A DNA stretch of 64,000 bases, from the NCBI RefSeq assembly GCF_000767465.1, contig NZ_CP009291.1:2451001-2515000 (forward strand). Direction: 5' to 3'. The DNA is from Novosphingobium pentaromativorans US6-1 (GTDB lineage Bacteria > Pseudomonadota > Alphaproteobacteria > Sphingomonadales > Sphingomonadaceae). Made by a program: the position numbers and the translations under genes. The notes beneath the pieces were generated by a model. It was not told the DNA's origin. It worked only from the letters and a program-made list of their open reading frames with translations, and made no database searches. Of this stretch, positions 27,165-33,260 are shown piece by piece (positions within the stretch are counted from its first letter, which is position 1; the number at the start of each line of letters is the position of its first letter).

Positions 27165-27228
27165 CAAAAATGATTGGCCATTCGGATTTAATTAAAAGCG
27201 CGGCTTTCTGCGGGTTTTTGGCCAATCA
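27165..27228 (-). terminator. terminator at the end of the island's minus-strand operon
   Basis: A perfect 10-bp inverted repeat TGATTGGCCA (27171-27180) and TGGCCAATCA (27219-27228), with 38 bases between. On the minus strand the second arm is followed by TTTTTGATTG. It lies 33 bases past the NYN gene stop. The long loop is unusual. Confidence 0.55.
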
Positions 27229-27261
27229 GATTCGCATCACACCATTATAGGCGCGGCGCAG

Positions 27262-27909
27262 TCACCAGCGCGCTGGTTTCTGAAACTGGCCCGTTGAATC
27301 GGTCATCGTATTGGGGAATTGGGCGTTACCTAGCGCGCCGCCGCGAATGGGTTTGATGAAATGCGCGAGTGGGCGCAGTGCTTGGCTGACATTCCTCTGA
27401 GGGTTCAGAATGCCGATAGCCTTTCGGAAGCGATTGCGGACCAAGCTGATTGGTTCTTTCAAGTCGCTGTCGTTGCTGATGATGACGGCGCAATCGAATT
27501 GATTGTCCATCGCGTCCATCAACAGCCAAGTTGCCAGATTTACGTCCGATCCCTTTTCCTCAGTTTTTACGACATGGCGGGGCACATGCCGTCCCTGCCT
27601 CCAAGCGGCGGCATCGGGCATTGTAACTTCATGGGTGAGGAAATGGCCAAGGTGTACGGTAATCTGCGGGATGGTGCCTAGCGCCCGAAAATAAGTTTGC
27701 TGCCTAACGGGCTGATCGGGATCATTCGGGCGTGCGCTTACCTTCGCGGTAAAATACCTGAGGTGCTCGACGCTATTGCGCGGCAAAAGGTTCTGGCAGA
27801 GCAAAAATGGATTCAACCATTTGTGCGGCTGGCCCTTGAGGCAGCCATAATAGAGATTGAAACCATCGACATAAATCCGCGTGCGCATGGCCATTGCATA
27901 TGCCAGCAT
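27262..27909 (-). CDS. NYN-domain (PIN-like) RNase
   Basis: 215 residues (or 208 if ATG 27888 is used). NYN hallmarks: RIYVDGFNLYYG with the first catalytic Asp, EEKGSDVNLATWLLMDA with the second acidic cluster, and CAVIISNDSDLKEPI with the third. The fold is that of PIN-like nucleases such as LabA/MARF1 types, expected to cut RNA with bound Mg2+. The last about 30 residues (after GGALG) look unrelated and may be a read-on. It is last in the operon, followed by the terminator; as an RNase on a mobile island it could act in defence or regulation. Confidence 0.85.
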   Translation of the reverse strand: MLAYAMAMRTRIYVDGFNLYYGCLKGQPHKWLNPFLLCQNLLPRNSVEHLRYFTAKVSARPNDPDQPVRQQTYFRALGTIPQITVHLGHFLTHEVTMPDAAAWRQGRHVPRHVVKTEEKGSDVNLATWLLMDAMDNQFDCAVIISNDSDLKEPISLVRNRFRKAIGILNPQRNVSQALRPLAHFIKPIRGGALGNAQFPNTMTDSTGQFQKPARW

Positions 27910-28060
27910 TCGCTAACAAGGGAATGCGCGTTTGGGGCGAAATGTGGAAAAATAGCCTTGTGGGAGGCAGATAAAGCAGCGGCGGCCGAAGCCGCCGCGC
28001 ACCTTGGCCCCGAAGCGCCAAGGGAGATATGCGCCCTATATATGCGCGCCGGATTACCAG

Positions 28061-28318
28061 TCAATGAATTTGCGCCAGCCGCGCAATATCTCTCAGGTAC
28101 CGCGCCGCTGCCATCGCTTCAGCAGATCGCCCGCCATGCTTCCATGCGTTACGGTTTCCCTCAGGTGCGCCCGGATTTGTGCCGCCGTGCATCCTGCATC
28201 GCCGCTTGCCCTTCACCGCTGGCGATTGGCATTCCGTTCCCGCCCGCGTCCGGGCAAGGCAGCGCGGCGCTTGCGCCAGCCGTGCCGGTTGCATCGGATT
28301 GTTTGACTGATTTGCCAT
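28061..28318 (-). CDS. small HGG-motif protein overlapping its upstream neighbour
   Basis: 85 residues. CLARTRAGTECQSPAVKGKR-CRMHGG has Cys/His spacing of a small zinc-binding module, followed by NPGAPEGNRNAWKHG, a motif common in short proteins of alphaproteobacterial phages and islands. The ATG at 28318 lies inside the preceding gene, which runs in another frame to 28161, a 158-base overlap. Both frames look genuine. Function unknown; possibly DNA or RNA binding. Confidence 0.7.
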   Translation of the reverse strand: MANQSNNPMQPARLAQAPRCLARTRAGTECQSPAVKGKRRCRMHGGTNPGAPEGNRNAWKHGGRSAEAMAAARYLRDIARLAQIH

Positions 28319-28844
28319 TTTCGGCAGCCCCCGTGTGATTATGGAAATGATCGGCCACAACGGCCTGCCCGCCCTCGTTCACATGCACATGCCGCACTGT
28401 TTGTTCGCGCGGCTGGTGCAGCTTTGCCAGCGCCTCCAATGTCGTGCGGCAATTGCTTTGAGCCTTTAGGGCCAGCCGCCCGTACCGCTCGGCAGCGTTG
28501 ATATACTCGCCCATGTTGTTTGCTGCGCGCCGGGCCAGTTCAGCGAACATGCTATCGAGGGTGACGGCCTGCGCGGCAAGAATTTTGCTGGCCATCGCAA
28601 TGTCGCCGCCCGCTGCATCATGCGTCACAGCATGGATATGATCCGCGTAGTCTCCAATGCCCGGCATCTCCAGATCGGTGCCCATCATCTTGTCGGTGAA
28701 GGCCGATGCTGCCGCCGCATTTTTTAAGGTCGGCTGGAGTAACTTGCGGGCCATTGCCTGCGCGCCGGTTTCCTCAGTCGTTTGCTCGACCGTGAGCGCG
28801 TTGTTCGGCTCCATGCCGCCTGCCGGTTTCCGTTTTCTTGCCAT
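28161..28844 (-). CDS. hypothetical island protein, 227 aa
   Basis: A soluble helical protein: GAQAMARKLLQPTLKNAAAA, then ASKILAAQAVTLDSMFAELARRAA, LALKAQSNCRTTLEALAKL, and PREQTVRHVHVNEGGQAVVADHFH with several His. The last about 55 residues are low-complexity and overlap the HGG-motif gene. ATG 28844 is two bases after the Rep stop. This type of protein recurs in sphingomonad islands; its role is unknown. Confidence 0.7.
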   Translation of the reverse strand: MARKRKPAGGMEPNNALTVEQTTEETGAQAMARKLLQPTLKNAAAASAFTDKMMGTDLEMPGIGDYADHIHAVTHDAAGGDIAMASKILAAQAVTLDSMFAELARRAANNMGEYINAAERYGRLALKAQSNCRTTLEALAKLHQPREQTVRHVHVNEGGQAVVADHFHNHTGAAENGKSVKQSDATGTAGASAALPCPDAGGNGMPIASGEGQAAMQDARRHKSGRT

Positions 28845-28846
28845 TG

Positions 28847-29659
28847 TCAGTCCTTCGATTTGCGCGCCTTCGCGCCGATGTTTTGAGAGGTTCCGCAACG
28901 CTTGCCGATAATGCGCCCGCCCGGCTCCAGCCGCTCCAGGCCGAATTGTGACGCGGCCTCAGGGCTTGCCCCTTTCAGAACATAGGCAAGCGCCGCCTCC
29001 AGATTGACGGCGTGGAGATCGGGATTGCCCGCATCCAGCCCCAGCCGCCCGCCTATCGGTTTGCTGTGGATCACGCGCGCCCGGTAAGGCTGCCCGGTGA
29101 TCCGGCGAAGCCAGCCCCGTTGCAGCGCCATAACAACGGGTACCAGATCGGCAGGCACATGGGCGAGCAAGTGGCAGTGCCCGCCTTTCCCGTCGCCGTT
29201 CTCATGCGTCCAGAGCCATGCCGTGCGGCTGCCATGCCGTGCCAGCGCCTTTGTCAGCAGGTCGGTAAAGCGATAGGTGGCTTTCGCCATGCCCGCCAAG
29301 GGCACTCCAGCGCCTTCCCAGTGGATCGAGATCATGCGCGTGAACGGCAGCCCGATTTTTTCGGCATGGCGCTCAGCGGCCTTGAGATTGCCAATTTGGG
29401 CGATTGTCAGGTCATGGCTTACCCGGTCGGCACGGTTACGCGCGCCGCCCCTGCCAGTGCTTCTAGCGGAAAGGGCTGCCACACCAGAAGTAGGGTAACT
29501 AACTGCAGGTGCTGTGCCAGTTTCGGGAATCGGCTGTTTTATGGGGTTTTGCGGCCGGTGGGGTGCAATTGAAACTCCACCGAAACCGCAATCCCGGTGG
29601 AGTTTCAAAGCGCCCCCTCGCGCGCGCGTTATCTGCGCAGGAAAGGGCGCAGCCATCAT
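28847..29659 (-). CDS. HUH-endonuclease-type replication protein
   Basis: 270 residues. A basic N terminus of about 80 residues leads to a Rep-like core: DLTIAQIGNLKAAERHAEKI, FTRMISIHWEG (possible motif 1), GKGGHCHLLAHVP with the His-x-His of motif 2, and ALAYVLKGAS with the Y-x2-K of motif 3. This suggests a rolling-circle or relaxase-like initiator that nicks one strand. The ATG at 29659 overlaps the preceding stop as ATGA, so the unusual N terminus, including the inverted repeat at 29569-29608, is inside the coding sequence. Only the HUH pattern was recognised; relation to a named Rep family is untested. Confidence 0.72.
   Translation of the reverse strand: MMAAPFPAQITRARGGALKLHRDCGFGGVSIAPHRPQNPIKQPIPETGTAPAVSYPTSGVAALSARSTGRGGARNRADRVSHDLTIAQIGNLKAAERHAEKIGLPFTRMISIHWEGAGVPLAGMAKATYRFTDLLTKALARHGSRTAWLWTHENGDGKGGHCHLLAHVPADLVPVVMALQRGWLRRITGQPYRARVIHSKPIGGRLGLDAGNPDLHAVNLEAALAYVLKGASPEAASQFGLERLEPGGRIIGKRCGTSQNIGAKARKSKD
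29569..29608. repeat. perfect 14-bp inverted repeat inside the rep gene (candidate origin hairpin)
   Basis: TTGAAACTCCACCG, 12 bases (AAACCGCAATCC), then CGGTGGAGTTTCAA. It encodes part of the non-conserved N terminus of the HUH protein. Rolling-circle origins often place the nick site in such a hairpin near or within rep. Confidence 0.65.
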
Positions 29660-29946
29660 GCGGCAATCCAGACAATGGCCAGCTTGCCGGTGCTATTCGG
29701 CCTGCGCTGTCCGCTGTCACGGATAAGCCCCTTGCGCCTCAATTCGCTGGTGCGCGGTTGAATTGACCAGCGGTCCATATCAAGCCATGCCGCCAGTTCA
29801 TCGGCGGTAAGGCCATGCTTGCCAGCATCGCGGATTGCGCCCTCTGCCATGCGCTGAAGCCGCCCCAGCTTCGGCGCAAGGGCATCGGCAGCGGCAATCG
29901 AGGTTTCCACGTTCCGGTGCCCCGGTGCATCGGGATAGGTGCTCAT
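29656..29946 (-). CDS. winged-helix DNA-binding protein
   Basis: 96 residues from ATG 29946, which overlaps the preceding stop as ATGA. The C-terminal half is a winged helix: AIRDAGKHGLTADELAAWL, then DRWSIQPRTSELRRKGLI, and a wing SGQRRPNSTGKLAIVW. The N terminus DAPGHRNVETSIAAAD is conserved in style among island/phage regulators of this kind. It may regulate the operon or assist Rep. Its stop overlaps the rep start. Confidence 0.8.
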   Translation of the reverse strand: MSTYPDAPGHRNVETSIAAADALAPKLGRLQRMAEGAIRDAGKHGLTADELAAWLDMDRWSIQPRTSELRRKGLIRDSGQRRPNSTGKLAIVWIAA

Positions 29947-30146
29947 TTCGCGCCTCCCTCTGCCATCGGCGGCAAGCCCGCGCGGTCCAGTAGCTTCGCC
30001 AGCCAATCGGCCTGCGCTTCGCTCATGGGCGTGGAATCGACGGCAAGCTGGCCAAGGAATTGCCCGGCCTTGCGGCTCAGTCGGCTGGTGCCGTTGAGCA
30101 GGGCAAGAGCCGCAGCCCGATGATTGGAAAAGGACCGCTCAGTCAT
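29943..30146 (-). CDS. small hypothetical island protein, 67 aa
   Basis: A helical 67-residue protein (NHRAAALALLNGTSRLSRKA, then MSEAQADWLAKLLDRAGLPP). Its ATG overlaps the stop of the 64-aa gene and its stop overlaps the winged-helix gene, both as ATGA, so translation is coupled. Function unknown. Confidence 0.7.
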   Translation of the reverse strand: MTERSFSNHRAAALALLNGTSRLSRKAGQFLGQLAVDSTPMSEAQADWLAKLLDRAGLPPMAEGGAK

Positions 30147-30337
30147 TGCAACGGCCCTCCCCAAAGCAGAGCCGCGCCATATCCCGCGCCATCCACGGCG
30201 AGAGGCAGAAACGGGAGGAAAGCGTTTGAGCCTGCCAGTCCGATGCGGTAAAGGGGGAATGCAACCAGCCGCCAAGTTGATTGCAGAGAACGCCGGGTTG
30301 CCGCCCGGCGTTTTCCATTTGTGAAGTCATCGCTCAT
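30143..30337 (-). CDS. small hypothetical island protein, 64 aa
   Basis: 64 residues, a basic N terminus (DDFTNGKRRAATRRS) followed by hydrophobic stretches (WRLVAFPLYRIGLAG, FLPFLPLAVDGAGYGAALLW) that could form one or two membrane segments. Its real status is supported by ATGA overlaps at both ends: with the AlpA-like gene (30334-30337) and with the 67-aa gene (30143-30146). Function unknown. Confidence 0.55.
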   Translation of the reverse strand: MSDDFTNGKRRAATRRSLQSTWRLVAFPLYRIGLAGSNAFLPFLPLAVDGAGYGAALLWGGPLQ

Positions 30338-30522
30338 GCTCCCGCCTGATAGGTCGGGAGGCTCGCCAGATAGGCTTCGAGATCGGAGAAGCTGATTAGC
30401 GTTCGCCGCCCGGCCTTACGAGCCGTGAGATCGCCGCGCTTCAGCGCCTCATAAAGCGCGGAGCGAGAGCATCCCGAGAGCCTCACGGCATCGGGAATCG
30501 TTACTGCAATCGGTGTGTCCAT
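30334..30522 (-). CDS. AlpA/excisionase-like helix-turn-helix protein
   Basis: 62 residues, a MerR-like HTH of the excisionase type: VTIPDAVRLSGCSRSALYEAL, GDLTARKAGRRTLISFSDLEAYLASLP. Such proteins bind att arm sites and steer integrase toward excision, or activate int. It sits 105 bases downstream of the next gene on the same strand. Confidence 0.85.
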   Translation of the reverse strand: MDTPIAVTIPDAVRLSGCSRSALYEALKRGDLTARKAGRRTLISFSDLEAYLASLPTYQAGA

Positions 30523-30627
30523 GATCGTTCTCCGCAGCGTCCGGGGTTTGGGGTGGACGCTTGCGGATTGACCATTTGCAGGCGGATCGAACGCGCAGCA
30601 AAGGAGAATAAAGGATTTTAAATGCGG

Positions 30628-31149
30628 TCAGGACGAATAGTATTTTCGAAATGCGCGCTCTAACCGCTTTGCACGGCTCTCGGGCGTCCCCGCACCTGCA
30701 ACCTTGCCTTCGCTCACCAGCATTCGCGCCGCCTCTGCCGCTGACTTTGCCTGCCGGTTATCGGGATGGCCTGCGAGCATCTTGTGCATTTCGAATGCTA
30801 GTTTTCGATCCTCGGGCCAGCCAGAATGCTCCTTGACGGGTCTGCCACGCTTGCGGTTGTCAATTGCGGGCCGATCAAACACCGCGCAGAGATCGTCATA
30901 ATTCAGTGCCAGGTCGGGCGGCAGGGTATTCGGCTCTTGCTCGCTTGTGGCGCGGGCATAGAGGCTCAAATACGCGGCAATATGCGCCTTGGGCACAATT
31001 TCGTCGTTGAGCATTCCCCTTACGTCGCCACGCGAAACGGCATCGAACAATAGCTTTTGCATGGCCTCGTAAGTCTGCCCCTTGATCGCAGGAAAGAAGT
31101 CCATCGTCTCAAGGCATTTCGAAGGCCGGAGCCAGCGATAGCGGCTCAC
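30628..31149 (-). CDS. hypothetical island protein, 173 aa
   Basis: 173 residues, GTG start overlapping the integrase stop (GTGA at 31146-31149). Mostly helical and charged (YEAMQKLLFDAVSRGDVRGML, KLAFEMHKMLAGHPDNRQAKS, AKRLERAFRKYY). The C-terminal part could bind nucleic acid, but no family is recognised. Co-translation with integrase suggests a role in integration or its control. Confidence 0.7.
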   Translation of the reverse strand: MSRYRWLRPSKCLETMDFFPAIKGQTYEAMQKLLFDAVSRGDVRGMLNDEIVPKAHIAAYLSLYARATSEQEPNTLPPDLALNYDDLCAVFDRPAIDNRKRGRPVKEHSGWPEDRKLAFEMHKMLAGHPDNRQAKSAAEAARMLVSEGKVAGAGTPESRAKRLERAFRKYYSS

Positions 31150-32306
31150 AGCGCCAATTCGCCAAGGGCCTTCACCGCTGCATCGCTGGCAAGGTGCCCA
31201 TAATGGCGCTCGATCATTTCAGCGCTGGTGCCAGAGATTTGCGCGATGGTGAGCAAAGGCAGCCCGGCGCTAACGAGGTCGGTAATCGTGCTGTGGCGCA
31301 ACGTGTATGCGGTTGCTTCGCCCGGCAGCTTCGCAGCGGCGACGGCAGCGGCAATGGGGTGCTTCCACGTTTCCTTGTCCCATGCCTTACCGTTGGCGCG
31401 CATGAAAAGCGGCGCTCCCGGCAGCTTGTTCTTTGCCTGAGCCGCAAGCAGGTTTGCCGCCTCCGCTGGCAACTGGATGCGCCGAGGCTTGCCCGTCTTG
31501 TCCTTGCCAATGGTCAATTCCGCAGTGCGCTTGTCGAAGTCGCCAGCGGTAAGCCCCGCCAATGCGCCGGGCCGCAACGGTAACAGGCAAAGCGCGCGGA
31601 CAAAGGGTGCAGCTTCCCCATCGGTCTTTGCCAGCAGCTTCCGGCGCTGGTTGCGATCAAGGTACAAGGTGCGCCGCCCGTTGGCATTGGGAACGGCTTT
31701 CAGCGCCTCTTGCCATGCTGCCTCACTATTCGGTGCGCCGGGTGACAGAACCTTGGCCAGCGCCGCGCGCAGTACGGCCATATCGCGGTTGACTGTCGAA
31801 GCCGCGCGCTTGCGGTGGATGGCCTCACCTTCCTTGCGACGGCTAACTAGCGCCGGTTGTGCCTCCAGCCGTTCGCGCCATTCCTTCACATGGCGACGGC
31901 GCAGCTTGTCCAGCTTTACCTTGGCGATTGCATCGGCATAGACATAGCGCCGGAAGCGGTGCCCGGCCTCAGGGCGCGTCTTGGCGTATTCCCGGCAGGC
32001 ATCGGCAACGGTTTCCATCTTGGCGCGCACCTCGCCGCCCGTCTCGACAAGATCGGCCAGCCGCTCCGCTTCCTTTTTGGCAGCGGCGAACATTTCATTG
32101 CCCGGTAGTGTCCCGAAGTCGCCTAGCGCCTTCAGCCGATACTTGCCTGCATCCTCGTCATAGGCGCGGGCAATCCACGTTCCCTTGCCGCCGCGCTTGG
32201 ACGGGCGAAAGCCAAGGAAGCATCCGGCGCGCAGCCGCTGCCAGTGCGGTTCGCGCTGCGCCTTGAGCCGTTCCCGCTCGCCAACCTTGCTCAAGTCCAG
32301 TGCCAT
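31146..32306 (-). CDS. tyrosine site-specific integrase
   Basis: 386 residues. N-terminal arm-binding domain (FLGFRPSKRGGKGTWIARAY ... ALGDFG), a SAM-like core-binding domain (about 90-200), and a catalytic domain with R in LLPLRPGALAGL, K in KTGKPRRIQL, Y-T-L-R-H at the box II H-x2-R position (Tyr replaces the first His), and ERHYGHL with the nucleophilic Tyr near residue 372. It inserts the island at the tRNA-Arg 3' end. The gene lies 140 bases from attR, with the paired GTACGGAATA repeat in its promoter region. Confidence 0.94.
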   Translation of the reverse strand: MALDLSKVGERERLKAQREPHWQRLRAGCFLGFRPSKRGGKGTWIARAYDEDAGKYRLKALGDFGTLPGNEMFAAAKKEAERLADLVETGGEVRAKMETVADACREYAKTRPEAGHRFRRYVYADAIAKVKLDKLRRRHVKEWRERLEAQPALVSRRKEGEAIHRKRAASTVNRDMAVLRAALAKVLSPGAPNSEAAWQEALKAVPNANGRRTLYLDRNQRRKLLAKTDGEAAPFVRALCLLPLRPGALAGLTAGDFDKRTAELTIGKDKTGKPRRIQLPAEAANLLAAQAKNKLPGAPLFMRANGKAWDKETWKHPIAAAVAAAKLPGEATAYTLRHSTITDLVSAGLPLLTIAQISGTSAEMIERHYGHLASDAAVKALGELAL

Positions 32307-32328
32307 TGCCAGCCGCCCTTTTCGTTTC

Positions 32329-32350
32329 GTACGGAATACGTACGGAATAC
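32329..32350 (+). repeat. paired direct repeat near attR, upstream of integrase
   Basis: GTACGGAATAC occurs twice head to tail. It matches the pair near attL (26649-26668) and lies just upstream of the integrase start, so it may both bind integrase and regulate its gene. Confidence 0.6.
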
Positions 32351-32446
32351 ATTAGGGGATGCATCGGGACAAGTGCGGATAGAAAACGGCTGATTTAAAG
32401 GGTTTTCAATGTCCGGTTGTGTCCGCATATGCCCGCTATCCCTGCA

Positions 32447-32491
32447 CTCCGAAGGCAGAGGCCACAGGTTCGAATCCTGTCGGGTGCGCCA
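32447..32491 (+). repeat. attR core (45-bp)
   Basis: Second copy of the tRNA-Arg 3' segment, from CTCCGAAGG to CCA. It marks the right boundary of the island. No complete tRNA is formed here. Confidence 0.95.
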
Positions 32492-32659
32492 GTTTCGTTC
32501 ATTTCTGGGCATGAGGCGCGGTGGTTTCCCGTGAGCCTTTGCGGTGAGCCTATGTCCGGCGCATAGAACGTGATCCGACTTGTGTGCGATCGGCTGGCGG
32601 GCGACAGTACGCCCGCCGGAACTGCGGAGTTTGTGAACGGAATATGCCTCGGGTGAGGC

Positions 32660-33235
32660 TCAGCCTGTTACGACGTAATAGTCGAACACCGTATGATCCG
32701 GGGCAGGCACTCGCCGTCCACGGCCGATTATGACGTGGCGGGTAAGCCAATCGTGCTTGCCCGTTGGTGTGTCGAACGCCGGAATGCAGATGAAATAAGG
32801 GTCTTCGGGCACCTTCCACTGTGTTTCGTTGTCGGGGCCCGGAGCCATCTGGCGTTCCGGAACGTCCTCGCTCATGCGGAACGGCCTGTCGTTGCGGCGA
32901 CCGTAGAGAAAACCGCGATTATTGACGTAGATGGGCGTGCCGTCGTCTGCCTCGAGCATGTAATGAGCGTTGAGTTCGCTGGCCCCGTCACTGTGGCCGC
33001 GGGCGAAATCGGCACCGCTGTAAGGGACGACTCGGCCATTGAGACGGGGGCCGACGATGTCGCCGCCAGCGGGCGGCACATAGACGCGGCCGCCAAGCGG
33101 CGTGCGGGGTTCGAAGCGGATACGTTCCTTGAAGAAGATACGGATGCGAAAGGCGAATTCCATCGCCGGCGGGGTGGCGTTCGCAAAGTCCATGTCGGGG
33201 GGCGGGAGGTCGGTAATCGGGACAAGGCTCTGCAT
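32660..33235 (-). CDS. DUF3237 protein
   Basis: 191 residues. DUF3237 beta-barrel features: MEFAFRIRIFFKE, the Gly-rich GGRVYVPPAGGDIVGPRLNG, SELNAHYMLEADDGTPIYVNN, and the ending PDHTVFDYYVV. Proteins of this family occur in aromatic and terpenoid catabolic clusters; no reaction is established. The start at ATG 33235 is 25 bases after the GMC gene stop, and the two are probably one transcript. Confidence 0.85.
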   Translation of the reverse strand: MQSLVPITDLPPPDMDFANATPPAMEFAFRIRIFFKERIRFEPRTPLGGRVYVPPAGGDIVGPRLNGRVVPYSGADFARGHSDGASELNAHYMLEADDGTPIYVNNRGFLYGRRNDRPFRMSEDVPERQMAPGPDNETQWKVPEDPYFICIPAFDTPTGKHDWLTRHVIIGRGRRVPAPDHTVFDYYVVTG

Positions 33236-33260
33236 GTGAATCTCCAGGTCAGGTGTTGTT

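Larger units (their letters stand above)
26614..32491. mobile_element. 5.9-kb genomic island integrated at tRNA-Arg(CCG)
   Basis: Bounded by the 45-bp tRNA repeat, with a tyrosine integrase at the right end reading inward and paired GTACGGAATA repeats near each end. Ten of eleven genes are on the minus strand, mostly with ATGA overlaps: a hypothetical, an AlpA/Xis-like protein, three small proteins, an HUH Rep-like protein, two overlapping genes and an NYN nuclease. No capsid, portal, relaxase or type IV secretion gene is present, so it is a non-self-transmissible element such as a phage satellite or a minimal replicating integrative island. Confidence 0.92.

Noticed and set aside
32291..32512. 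Minus-strand frame of 73 codons across attR
   Set aside because: Antisense of the duplicated tRNA 3' end, with the familiar spurious [16 protein letters not shown] peptide.
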